Source: Sphingobacterium zeae
GTDB taxonomy: Bacteria; Bacteroidota; Bacteroidia; Sphingobacteriales; Sphingobacteriaceae
Assembly (NCBI RefSeq): GCF_030818895.1
Contig: NZ_JAUTBA010000001.1
Span: forward strand, 3,224,001 to 3,288,000
Length of the DNA stretch: 64,000 bases
Direction of reading: 5' to 3'
This document shows, piece by piece, positions 42,911-51,489 of this stretch. Positions within the stretch are counted from its first letter, which is position 1, and every line of letters starts with the position of its first letter. The notes below the pieces were generated by a model, which saw only the letters and a list, made by a program, of their open reading frames with translations, was not told the DNA's origin and made no database searches. Position numbers and translations under genes: made by a program.

Positions 42911-43795
42911 GTGCCCGGTATGATTTCTATAGAAGATTTTTTAAGCGAATATTTTGGTATCCTGCAAATTGATGCAGATGAGGTCAATTGTTGTGTAATC
43001 AGTTTAAAGGACTATCAGTATGTTATTGACGCCGTCAAGTTAAATTTTTACCTGGTCATTTTATGCCATCGGGGGGAATGTAATGTCACTGTTGGGCACC
43101 ACGATTTTTCAATAAGTACATCTACCATATCCATCATTCCGCCACAAACACTTTTTTCCATTAAAACCTTTGCTAAAACTTTTGTAGCTGATTTTTTGTT
43201 TTTTAAATCCGACTTTATCAAGAAAGGATTTGTAAAAAGTGAAGTTATGGAAGAGCTGCTGCTGATCAATCCAGATTATCCTCCCATTTTTGATCTGGAA
43301 GAAACGAAATTTCTGGATTTCTCTTATAAATTCGCGAAGATAAGGGACGAGACAGAAAGTCAGGCACCTTTTTGTCTTGAAGTGTCCAGGCTGTATATTC
43401 TGCAGATTTTATATGACTATAACAGAGTCTGTGAATTGTGTCTATTAAATTCGGATAAGTTAATTAATCGGCAGTACCAAGTTATGTATGCATTCAGAAA
43501 ACTCGTAGATAGAAATTTTCATCAGTACAAAACCGTGAAGGAATATGCAGACCTCATGTATCTGTCGTCAAAATATCTAAGCGAGTGCGTGAAAAATCAG
43601 ACCGGCATATCTGCTCTCGCTCTTATTCAAAACAGGATCATGCTCGAAGCCGAATTGCTCTTAAAATATGCGACGCTTTCCGTAAAAAACATTTCTGATA
43701 AACTGGGTTTTACTTCCGCGTCCTCTTTTTCCCGTTTTTTCAAATCCGTAAAAGGTGTTTCTCCCATACACTACCGTGAAAAACCGAAAAATTGA
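42911..43795 (+). CDS. AraC-family transcriptional regulator
   Basis: A 294-residue regulator with a cupin-like N-terminal half (CHRGECNVTVGHHDFSIST, IIPPQTLFSI) and a C-terminal AraC domain: YKTVKEYADLMYLSSKYLSE, LALIQNRIMLEAELLLKY, SVKNISDKLGFTSASSFSRF, FKSVKGVSPIHYREK. It lies 77 bp before the VOC lipoprotein gene on the same strand and may control it. No clear operator is seen. Confidence 0.92.
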   Translation: MPGMISIEDFLSEYFGILQIDADEVNCCVISLKDYQYVIDAVKLNFYLVILCHRGECNVTVGHHDFSISTSTISIIPPQTLFSIKTFAKTFVADFLFFKSDFIKKGFVKSEVMEELLLINPDYPPIFDLEETKFLDFSYKFAKIRDETESQAPFCLEVSRLYILQILYDYNRVCELCLLNSDKLINRQYQVMYAFRKLVDRNFHQYKTVKEYADLMYLSSKYLSECVKNQTGISALALIQNRIMLEAELLLKYATLSVKNISDKLGFTSASSFSRFFKSVKGVSPIHYREKPKN

Positions 43796-43872
43796 CAACA
43801 TAATCGGAACTTCCGTAATTGTTTTAATCTGTTTTCATTTAGAAATTTGTTCGAGGAAATTAAAGCAAATTT

Positions 43873-44367
43873 ATGAAGAAATTAGTGATAACAATGGCAT
43901 CTGCTACTGCTTTAGCTTTTGCTGCATCCTGCACTCAGCAGCTAGATAAACAAATTTCAAATGGAAATAACAAGATGAAAGCGGTACAATTCAGAATAGC
44001 ACGGCCTACCAACAATTTGGATGAAGTAGTTAAATTCTATAATCAAATGCTCGGTATGGAAATAATCGGCAAATTTGAAGATCATTTGGGTTACGATGGC
44101 GTGATGTTGGGTATGCCTGACAAAACCTATCATCTGGAGTTTACCCAGCAAGCGGAAAAGGCTCCTTTACCCGAACCAACAAAGGAAAACCTACTCGTTT
44201 TTTACTACGATAATGAAGACGATTATAAACGCGCAAATGAGCGTTTAAAGAATGCGGGAATTGGTGGCGTCGAACCTGAAAATCCGTACTGGAAAGATAA
44301 AAGTGTCACTTATGAAGATCCAGACGGGTGGAGAGTTGTACTGTTTAATGGAGTATATAATCCGTGA
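43873..44367 (+). CDS. VOC-superfamily protein with a lipoprotein leader
   Basis: A 164-residue protein. The C-terminal 130 residues form a glyoxalase/bleomycin-resistance (VOC) domain: VQFRIARPTNNLDEVVKFYN, YDGVMLGMPDKTYHLEFTQ, ENPYWKDKSVTYEDPDGWRV. The first 33 residues read as a lipoprotein signal (ALAFAASC, Cys20) plus linker QQLDKQISNGNNK. Close relatives are normally cytoplasmic and start at the internal ATG, here 43975 (MKAVQFRIARP). The leader is intact and in frame, so an exported form is predicted. Substrate is unknown; the metal ligands seem partly kept (His in YHLEF). Confidence 0.85.
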   Translation: MKKLVITMASATALAFAASCTQQLDKQISNGNNKMKAVQFRIARPTNNLDEVVKFYNQMLGMEIIGKFEDHLGYDGVMLGMPDKTYHLEFTQQAEKAPLPEPTKENLLVFYYDNEDDYKRANERLKNAGIGGVEPENPYWKDKSVTYEDPDGWRVVLFNGVYNP

Positions 44368-44461
44368 GGAGGATATTGAGGTGAATGATCCTGAGGTGTA
44401 TGCTGCGCCAGATGGGGCAAGCTGTTGGTGTTCATCATTATGATTGATAAAGAGCTTTATT

Positions 44462-44526
44462 GACTTCACCTGCAGCAGGGATCATTTTGCGGTTATGCAT
44501 TTTGGATCTTTACCTGCGGTGAAGTC
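44462..44526. repeat. Imperfect inverted repeat in a convergent gap
   Basis: GACTTCACCTGCAG (44462-44475) and CTGCGGTGAAGTC (44514-44526) pair except for one bulge, around a loop of nearly 40 bases. It ends at the stop of the LytTR regulator. It may help end the convergent transcripts, but the long loop makes this uncertain. Confidence 0.35.
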
Positions 44527-45269
44527 TAATGCTCTTCGTTTTTCATGATTCTAAAGAAATATTCTCTGTTTGCTCGCGATATGGGAATGGTATCATTGTT
44601 TAGCATCATGATAATCCCATCCTTAGAAAAGCTAGTCACGAAATCTGTATTTATTAAATGCGACTGATGTACGCGTATAAAATTGGGTGAAATAAGGATA
44701 TCTTCGTAATATTTCAATGGTTTGGAAACAATTATGTGCTGCCCGTTCTTGAGAATAAATGTTGTATAGGAACCCGAGGTTTCACACCTGATGATGTTTT
44801 TGAGCTGCACAACATGCATAGCCTCTATGGTGGGAAGCACTATTCTATCATGCTTTTTTGCGATACTCGAAGAAGGAGGAATAACATGTTGAAAATCCAT
44901 ATATTCAGATTTTTTGCCTGCTATACGATAAAGCGTCTCTCTTAACTCATGATGGTCTATTGGTTTCAGAAGATAGTCGATAGCATTAAATTTGAATGCC
45001 TTTATCGCATGCTCCTCATACGCAGTAGTAAAAACAAGATGGAAATTCTTATGACTAATCTGTTCAAGAACATCAAAACCGGTCCCGTTTTTTAGCATGA
45101 TATCCATAAAAACCAGGTCTGGCTTTAAACGGTCAATAATTTTGACGGCTTCCGGCAGCCCTTCCGCGTAACCGATCACCTGGATTTGTTCGGACGCCAC
45201 CATTTCAAGAAGGATAGAAAGGGCCTCTCTTAGATGATATTCATCTTCTATAATAACTGCTTTATACAT
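44526..45269 (-). CDS. LytTR-family response regulator
   Basis: A 247-residue regulator from the ATG at 45267-45269 (MYKAVIIEDEYH), 2 bp after the stop of its kinase. An in-frame ATG at 45305 would overlap the kinase gene. The receiver has the phospho-acceptor Asp in LVFMDIMLKNG and Lys in YLLKPIDHHEL. The DNA-binding LytTR domain has HVVQLKNIIRCETSGSYTTF, and FIRVHQSHLINTDFV. With the kinase at 45272 it forms a two-component system. Target genes are unknown. Confidence 0.93.
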   Translation of the reverse strand: MYKAVIIEDEYHLREALSILLEMVASEQIQVIGYAEGLPEAVKIIDRLKPDLVFMDIMLKNGTGFDVLEQISHKNFHLVFTTAYEEHAIKAFKFNAIDYLLKPIDHHELRETLYRIAGKKSEYMDFQHVIPPSSSIAKKHDRIVLPTIEAMHVVQLKNIIRCETSGSYTTFILKNGQHIIVSKPLKYYEDILISPNFIRVHQSHLINTDFVTSFSKDGIIMMLNNDTIPISRANREYFFRIMKNEEH

Positions 45270-45271
45270 TT

Positions 45272-47275
45272 TTATACGATTGGAATATTGATCGTGATTG
45301 TGCATCCATCACCAGAGCTTTGGGAGGTAAAATGAGGTATACGCTCGCCTGAGTCATTCTTTGCATAGAGTGCCAGTCTTTCATCTATTATTTTTATGGC
45401 CAATGGATCATGTTTGTTTTTTTGTTTTCCTGTTTGAGAAGCCTCCATTCCAATTCCATTATCTTTGATAACACAAATCAATACCTGCTCCATTGATTTT
45501 TTTGTAAATGTTATAACCAAGTTTCCTTTCCGATGTGACAAAGGTTTTAGCCCGTGTTCGATCGCATTTTCCACCAAAGGTTGTATGAGCAGGGGTGGTA
45601 TTTTTTCGTCCATATTGATGTCGTCTGCAAATTCGATGCTATAATCAAACGAATGGTTAAGCCTCAGTTGTTGCAGTTCAATGTAACTTTTCAAGTTTGC
45701 GGTCTCCTCCTGCAAGGTTACTGATTCTTTTCTGGAATGATACAAGGTCTCTCTGGTTAGCCGTGCAAATTTATTCAGATAGGTGAGCGCTTTTGTACGG
45801 TCATCTTTCAGGATAATGCTCTGAATATTCGCAAGGCAATTAAAAATAAAATGAGGGTCCATCTGAGACTGAAGAAACCGTCGTTCCAGCGAAAGCTTCG
45901 CCAATAGGTTTTCAAGACTGTCCTTTTCCAGCAGGTTGAGCTTGAGTTGATCATTTATTTGCTGCTGTTTCAAGTTATCCGCTTGCTTCTGGTAAAATCG
46001 TTTTCTATAGTAAAAAGAAATGAAAATAAAAATAACAATAACCAGCAAGATCAGGGAAATTACATAGCCCAGATTCTTATTTTTTTCCTGAAGCAATTTT
46101 TCATTCTCTAACTGCTTTATTTTACGAATTTTTTCAGCCGATTCAAATTTTATTTCCGCAAGCTGTAAATTCCGCTGCATGGTTTCGTCGTAGGTAAGGC
46201 GATTATATTTGCTAAAGGACTGGTCATAACGATAATAAGAAGAATAATCTTTTTCGCTAGCGGCGACTTCCTTGAGGCTGGCATAAAACTGGGCTAATAT
46301 TTCATGGTCTTTATACGGTAGCCGAAGCTGGTAAGCAATTCCTTCCAGAAACATTTTCTTTGCTCTGCTATATTCCCCCTGATACAATAAATATTTTCCA
46401 CGCAATCCCAGACTGTTTCGGTAAGTAACCTTCACATTGTATTTTTTGCTTATGGCAATGGCCGTATCCAATTGCCGTGTAAATAACATGCCATCCATCA
46501 GCTTTGGCCGTCGTATCAACAGTGCCGCAAGATTAAGATGAGAAATAGCAATGTTACTCTTACTCGGTATCCTATTGTTGTTCACAGAAGCGTAGTCTGC
46601 AGTCTGCTTTAAAAATTGTACAGAGTTCTCCCATAAGGAAATGTTATCTGCGTGTTTATCTGTCAACCCTGTCAGGTAAGAGCCCATTGCCAATCGGGCG
46701 TGTAGTATGCTTTCAGCATTTGAAGATTGTTGCGCATGTTTCATCGCTTCGCGCACATATTTTTCGACCCGATCATCCGAACTTAAGGAAAAGCTATAAG
46801 AAATATCGGCGCATATCTGAGCGCATAGCGCATAATTTTTATGCTTTTCAAAAAGTGTATTGGCTTGAAGCTGGTAATTCAGCGCGGCTGTATTTTCATC
46901 GAAATAGGACTTGAGGTTTCCCATAACCATATACGCGTAAGCCTTTGCCCGCTCATCATTTGTTTGTGAGGAAATTTTGTAGGCTTGCTCGGCATAGTTA
47001 TTAAATTCCTTTGGGCTATTCAGTCTTCGATAAGTTAATGCCAAAAAGGCAAGACAGATTGCTTCATCTTTTTTAGAATTTGATTTCCTGGCCAATAAGA
47101 GCGCGTTATTGAGCATTTGTTTCGCTTTCGCACTATCCGTAAATCTGTACGAGTATCCCTGGGATGCCAATGATTCTATTTTTGAGTCCTGGGCTTTCAG
47201 TGAAGCGTTGAATACCATCAACGGAATTAATATTGCATGGAAAAAATAGCGTTTGGTGAAATGTAGGTGATCCAT
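45272..47275 (-). CDS. LytS-type sensor histidine kinase with TPR sensor region
   Basis: A 667-residue protein from ATG 47275; the in-frame ATG 47287 gives four more residues, but the -7-like box TATATTTG (minus strand, 47299-47306) fits either. It has a signal peptide ending in LKAQ, a periplasmic TPR-like helical region (about 30-370), a membrane helix (VISLILLVIVIFIFISFYY), a coiled coil, and a His_kinase domain with the phospho-acceptor His in SQMDPHFIFNCL plus an ATP-binding part (PLVENAIEHGLKPL, NGIGMEAS). This class phosphorylates LytTR regulators; its partner is the next gene. Confidence 0.93.
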   Translation of the reverse strand: MDHLHFTKRYFFHAILIPLMVFNASLKAQDSKIESLASQGYSYRFTDSAKAKQMLNNALLLARKSNSKKDEAICLAFLALTYRRLNSPKEFNNYAEQAYKISSQTNDERAKAYAYMVMGNLKSYFDENTAALNYQLQANTLFEKHKNYALCAQICADISYSFSLSSDDRVEKYVREAMKHAQQSSNAESILHARLAMGSYLTGLTDKHADNISLWENSVQFLKQTADYASVNNNRIPSKSNIAISHLNLAALLIRRPKLMDGMLFTRQLDTAIAISKKYNVKVTYRNSLGLRGKYLLYQGEYSRAKKMFLEGIAYQLRLPYKDHEILAQFYASLKEVAASEKDYSSYYRYDQSFSKYNRLTYDETMQRNLQLAEIKFESAEKIRKIKQLENEKLLQEKNKNLGYVISLILLVIVIFIFISFYYRKRFYQKQADNLKQQQINDQLKLNLLEKDSLENLLAKLSLERRFLQSQMDPHFIFNCLANIQSIILKDDRTKALTYLNKFARLTRETLYHSRKESVTLQEETANLKSYIELQQLRLNHSFDYSIEFADDINMDEKIPPLLIQPLVENAIEHGLKPLSHRKGNLVITFTKKSMEQVLICVIKDNGIGMEASQTGKQKNKHDPLAIKIIDERLALYAKNDSGERIPHFTSQSSGDGCTITINIPIV

Positions 47276-47486
47276 AAAATGCTGCAATATTTTTTTTTCA
47301 AATATAGCTATTAAATCATTGGGTTAGTTTTTCGTATAGGGGCTCAAATCTACCAAACAACAAGTAAAAACGTCCAGATACAAATTACCCCTTGGAATCG
47401 ATCGCTTTAAAATAGTAATATTGATCTGCTTAACTGACAAAAACACATCAGCGAAATAAACGTAAACGGCGTAAAACTTGATTAAT

Positions 47487-47945
47487 ATGGAAAATACAAT
47501 TAAAAATTTTAAGAAAGAGGGTAACCGTTATATACTTAAACGGCAGTATGGATTCGGTATATTGATTGTCGCTGGTCTTACAGTTTTGGCCTGGTTCGGA
47601 TACACATCTAATAATGCAGCGATGATGTGGATTTTTGGAATCTTCGCGGCACTATGTTTTTTATCCATTTATACAGAGCGCATGGTGATTGATTTAGATG
47701 CAAAAGCTTTGTTTATCAAAAGAGGTTTAAAAGCAGAGACATGCATTCCATTTTCAGATATTGCCCATTACCAGATGAGTAGGTTGATCTACATCTTTAT
47801 ACCCGTCAATACATCACTCAATGTACGCTATTTTTCAAAAGGTGAGGAGAAATTTGCCATTGTTGCACAGGGCCTGTCAAAACGTGGTATGCAGGATATT
47901 TTAAATGATATCGAAGAAATAACACGTCCTTATGTCGGAAATTAG
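47487..47945 (+). CDS. Unrecognised small membrane protein, first of a three-gene unit
   Basis: A 152-residue protein from the ATG at 47487 (an in-frame TTG at 47478 is less likely). Two adjacent membrane helices (FGILIVAGLTVLAWFGY; MMWIFGIFAALCFLSIY) precede a soluble domain with MVIDLDAKALFIKRGLKAE, IPFSDIAHYQM and FAIVAQGLSKRGMQDIL, similar to bacterial PH-like domains. The next gene starts within or just after its stop codon, which implies coupled translation. No named family is recognised. Confidence 0.7.
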   Translation: MENTIKNFKKEGNRYILKRQYGFGILIVAGLTVLAWFGYTSNNAAMMWIFGIFAALCFLSIYTERMVIDLDAKALFIKRGLKAETCIPFSDIAHYQMSRLIYIFIPVNTSLNVRYFSKGEEKFAIVAQGLSKRGMQDILNDIEEITRPYVGN

Positions 47946-47946
47946 C

Positions 47947-48441
47947 ATGTATAAAATCGTTGACAGTGGTAAACTATTTAGTTTTACGCCCAATCGCCAA
48001 AGCGTTAAGCTATCAGTTTGGACACTTGTTGTTGTTTTATCACTGGTTTTACTATCCATTATCTTTTTTCATGATATCAACCGGGGAATGGCCATTCTTC
48101 TTGTTGTGCTCGGTCCATATCTCATTCTACATAGCCTTTATGATATTTTCATACGCGCCGAAATCTGCTACATGTTTGATCAAGAAGACCGAATTGTATA
48201 TAGGAAAAAGCCGTTATTTCCTACAAAAAAGATCATGGCATTTGAAGAAATGGTCATTTTCACCAGCACCACCGGAAGCTATTGGCACTATGCCATTGGG
48301 GCAAAAAATAATCATCTGGTAAAAAGTTATAGGATCAGTGAAGACTTTAGGGAGGGAAGAAAAAAATCCGCAAATGAATCAGCATACGAGAGCGCTATTT
48401 TAGCAAAGCTCCATGAAATGCGGCAATTGCCCGTAGGTTAG
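47947..48441 (+). CDS. Unrecognised small membrane protein, second of the unit
   Basis: A 164-residue protein. ATG 47947 lies 1 bp after the previous stop; ATG 47932 would overlap the previous gene by 14 bp and add five residues. It has two helices (VWTLVVVLSLVLLSIIFF; MAILLVVLGPYLILHSLYDIF) and a soluble PH-like part (DRIVYRKKPLFPTKKIMAF, EEMVIFTSTTGSYWHYAIG). The layout parallels its upstream neighbour, so the two may be distant paralogues that work as a pair. Function unknown. Confidence 0.7.
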   Translation: MYKIVDSGKLFSFTPNRQSVKLSVWTLVVVLSLVLLSIIFFHDINRGMAILLVVLGPYLILHSLYDIFIRAEICYMFDQEDRIVYRKKPLFPTKKIMAFEEMVIFTSTTGSYWHYAIGAKNNHLVKSYRISEDFREGRKKSANESAYESAILAKLHEMRQLPVG

Positions 48442-48496
48442 AATCGAACTATATGGTTGTCAGTTTCTCTGAATTTAAAAACAATTAAACAAAATA

Positions 48497-50176
48497 ATGA
48501 AAGATACATTGCATCAGCACGCATTAAAAGCACTTGCCGAAGACAATTATGCCGTGGCAGCGAAATTTTGGCTGGACGGCTATGCTCTTCCCCATAATTT
48601 GGAGGAACTTCATGAATTATTTTACCATATCGATAACCTCAATAAGGCAAGCATTGACCCTAATCTATGTGCCATATTGGGTCTTATAGCACTCGACTAT
48701 AATGAAATATTTGAATCCAACAGGGAGATAGCTTTAGAAAAATGCTTAGACTGGGCTATTGGTGGGCTTAAAATTGATCCTCACCATTACCACTGTTGCC
48801 GGAATGCTGGATCTGCGTTGTACTGGCTTGAAGACTGGGATGGGGCTTTGCATTATTACGAAAGATCCTGTCAATTACGATCGTCTCCGGTGTTAGAGGT
48901 CCGCATCTTCCGAATAATGAATAGACACAATGCCTATCCGGATTTTTCGCAACTTCGTCCTTCTGTGGATTCGCAATCAGCTATGGAATTATACAACGCC
49001 GGGGTTGAAATCGATTATGTTCTCAGGCAATATGCCGGAATGTCCGAAGTCGAGAACCTACGACTCACCGAACTAAAAATAGAATTGTACACCCAAGCTT
49101 ATCAACTTTTTAGAACCGTAGTTTTTACCGAGCAGACAAACAGTCTTAATTACGATCCACATACCTTCGCCATGTGCTGTAATAATCTTGCTCGGGAACT
49201 CAATTTCAAAGAAGCATATCAAGATGCTGTCACCATTGTCAACGAGGGCATAGCGCAAAGCAAATTTATGGTGATTCTTCTCAATAGAATGTACATTTAT
49301 ATGTGCGCTGGTATGCCCAAAAATGCCATTATGGATGGTGAAGAGCTTTTGCAAGAATATGTTGAAGAAATGGACGTTATTACCATAATTAGCACTATTG
49401 ATGGGATATGTCTTAGTCACTCGGATATGGGTCAATACAAGGAAATGCTGTACTGGGCCGACCAAGGACTTGAATACTACCAATCGGTAAATCCAAGTGA
49501 CCCGATCCTTCAAGATGAGGAAATTGTACGCTGTGTGACCAATTTTTACATATCGAAATCCAAAGCTGCGTCAATGCTTGGCTTAGATGTTGATAATTCG
49601 GCGGATTCCGAACAGGCTGACTCCTTACTGGAAAATATGCCTGACAATCCGAGTTTGATGATAAGCAGAGGAGAATCGTTTTTAAGGGATAAACAATGGG
49701 AAAAGGCGTTGGAGTGTTATAATCAGGCAGTACATTTCGGGCTAGAAAAAGGAATGGCAAGATCTGTTCAGGTTGCATTGTACAACCGAGGATATGTTTT
49801 AGAAGTGCATATGAAAGATAGTGAATCAGCTCTTAAAAGTTTTGAGCAGAGCATTGGGCATGGCAACACAGATTTTTGGTGTTATTACTGGGCCGTACAC
49901 AGTGCATACCACTTGACAGAAAATGAAAAAACTGTGCATTACGGTACATTAGCAATCTCCATGCTGCCGGAGCAGCAAGAAATTACAGATGACATCGCGG
50001 CAGAACTATATGAACATATCGGTACATCGCTGATTGATATCGGACACTATACAGAGGCAGTGAAAAACCTTCAAATTTCGCTTGAACTTTGCTATAATCG
50101 TATCGCAGAAGATAACTTAAAAATCGCACGGGCAAACGCCAAAGAGCCAGGCTTTTTTAGAAAATTTTTCGGATAA
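48497..50176 (+). CDS. Tetratricopeptide-repeat protein, third of the unit
   Basis: A 559-residue soluble protein without signal peptide, built of TPR-like helix pairs. Clear ones include AGSALYWLEDWDGALHYYER (about 112-131), SRGESFLRDKQWEKALECYN (near 393-412) and AELYEHIGTSLIDIGHYTEA (near 514-533). TPR proteins are assembly platforms; the partner is unknown. It follows the two small membrane proteins by 55 bp on the same strand, so a complex at the inner membrane is plausible. I find no catalytic domain. Confidence 0.75.
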   Translation: MKDTLHQHALKALAEDNYAVAAKFWLDGYALPHNLEELHELFYHIDNLNKASIDPNLCAILGLIALDYNEIFESNREIALEKCLDWAIGGLKIDPHHYHCCRNAGSALYWLEDWDGALHYYERSCQLRSSPVLEVRIFRIMNRHNAYPDFSQLRPSVDSQSAMELYNAGVEIDYVLRQYAGMSEVENLRLTELKIELYTQAYQLFRTVVFTEQTNSLNYDPHTFAMCCNNLARELNFKEAYQDAVTIVNEGIAQSKFMVILLNRMYIYMCAGMPKNAIMDGEELLQEYVEEMDVITIISTIDGICLSHSDMGQYKEMLYWADQGLEYYQSVNPSDPILQDEEIVRCVTNFYISKSKAASMLGLDVDNSADSEQADSLLENMPDNPSLMISRGESFLRDKQWEKALECYNQAVHFGLEKGMARSVQVALYNRGYVLEVHMKDSESALKSFEQSIGHGNTDFWCYYWAVHSAYHLTENEKTVHYGTLAISMLPEQQEITDDIAAELYEHIGTSLIDIGHYTEAVKNLQISLELCYNRIAEDNLKIARANAKEPGFFRKFFG

Positions 50177-50212
50177 TAGCAAAATTTCAGTTTTATAAAT
50201 TTACTATCGCTT

Positions 50213-50713
50213 ATGGAGAATGCAATCATCAGGAAAATAGAAAAATCGGACAACGATGCGCTTTCAAAACTTATCAGAGCTGTTTTTGAAGAGCACAACG
50301 CACCAAAAGAAGGGACTGTTTATTCCGATCCTACCACTTCAGACTTATATGCACTTTTTAGCAAAGAAGACGCCGTGCTTTGGGTAGGTGAGGTAGATGG
50401 CGTCCTAGCGGGCTGTTGCGGGATTTATCCCACCGCTGGATTGCCGCCCTACTGCGCAGAGCTGGTTAAGTTCTACCTCAATCCAGTGTTCAGGGGGATG
50501 GGGCTTGGTAAAGCGTTAATGAATAAAAGTATAGAAAGCGCAAAGCGTCTAGGCTACAATAAAATCTATCTTGAGAGCTTTCCAGAGTTTTCAAATGCGA
50601 TAAAAATGTATCAAAATATGGGCTTCAGATTACTTCAAAAGCCATTAGGGAATTCTGGACATCATGCTTGTTCAATATGGATGCTTCGTTGTGAAGAACC
50701 TACGAGTATTTAG
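50213..50713 (+). CDS. GNAT-family N-acetyltransferase
   Basis: A 166-residue acetyltransferase with the acetyl-CoA motif PVFRGMGLGKALMNKSIE, preceded by CAELVKFYLN and followed by KIYLESFPEFSNAIKMYQNMGF. The length and the first block (IIRKIEKSDNDALSKLIR) fit the RimI-like/phosphinothricin-type GNAT group. Substrate unknown. It starts 36 bp after the TPR gene and might belong to the same transcript. Confidence 0.9.
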   Translation: MENAIIRKIEKSDNDALSKLIRAVFEEHNAPKEGTVYSDPTTSDLYALFSKEDAVLWVGEVDGVLAGCCGIYPTAGLPPYCAELVKFYLNPVFRGMGLGKALMNKSIESAKRLGYNKIYLESFPEFSNAIKMYQNMGFRLLQKPLGNSGHHACSIWMLRCEEPTSI

Positions 50714-50751
50714 GCTTTGTAAGCAATCAGCCAAGTGCTTAGGTATGGTAA

Positions 50752-50781
50752 TTGTTAGAAAATAATGTGTAAGTATCTTTA
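50752..50781 (+). promoter_or_regulatory. Putative promoter for the coiled-coil lipoprotein
   Basis: TTG at 50752-50754, 19 bp spacer, TATCTTTA at 50774-50781. The last base differs from TAnnTTTG. The expected start lies about 13 nt before the ATG at 50801. Confidence 0.45.
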
Positions 50782-50800
50782 AAAAACCAACTTCATTTGT

Positions 50801-51337
50801 ATGGCTTTAAAAAAATTGGGCATAGTTTCGTTTACAGTTTTATCGTTTGTATTGCTTTGTGGATGCATAAAGAATAAACAGGCCATTCAATTGAAAAAAA
50901 TTATAGACGAGAAGGAGGGTCAGACAACTGCTATTTTGATTGGCGAAAAAGGTATGGAATCTGCTAAACTGAACTATTTGATCGAAGGTGATTATGACAG
51001 AGCCCTATTAGTTGTCGATCAACAGGAAACAGCTTTCAATGTTATCCTTAAAGATTTAAAAAATGTAAATGTTGTGGGTATAAAAAAAGGTAAAGAGCTC
51101 CAGCAAGCTGAGATTGATTATTATACGGCGCTTAAAAAGCTATATCTCTTCTCGAAAAAAGAAGTTGAGCAGCAAAAGAAAATAGAGCAGGAAAAAAACG
51201 AAAAGAAATTCAGGATTGCCATCGATGAAAGATATAAACTTGCTTTGGATAAACAACGCTTATATCAGTTAGTTTACGAAGCGGATGATAAAAGGAATCG
51301 TATAAAGAAGCAATTTGAAGTTGAAAATAGTCTTTAA
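50801..51337 (+). CDS. Unrecognised coiled-coil lipoprotein
   Basis: A 178-residue lipoprotein with lipobox LLCGC (Cys22), then CIKNKQAIQLKK. The mature part is strongly charged and helical; the stretch VEQQKKIEQEKNEKKFR (about 127-143) should form a coiled coil. It contains GDYDRALLVVDQQETAF, a TPR-like half repeat. No known domain is recognised. It probably faces the periplasm from the inner leaflet of the outer membrane. It is a single-gene unit with its own promoter. Confidence 0.7.
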   Translation: MALKKLGIVSFTVLSFVLLCGCIKNKQAIQLKKIIDEKEGQTTAILIGEKGMESAKLNYLIEGDYDRALLVVDQQETAFNVILKDLKNVNVVGIKKGKELQQAEIDYYTALKKLYLFSKKEVEQQKKIEQEKNEKKFRIAIDERYKLALDKQRLYQLVYEADDKRNRIKKQFEVENSL

Positions 51338-51489
51338 AAATTTCAATTTTCCCTAATATTCTAGCCTTTTTCAATTTTGCGGCTACCGCCATCAATCTTA
51401 ATAGTCTCTTTCCAAAAGGACATCGCCTAAATATCATAAATAAAAAGCTACATTTGTGCAGTTAATTTTGATAATCTCGCAATATAATT

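Noticed and set aside
44252..44443. 63-codon plus-strand frame at the end of the VOC gene
   Set aside because: Lies in another frame inside the VOC gene and runs into the convergent gap.
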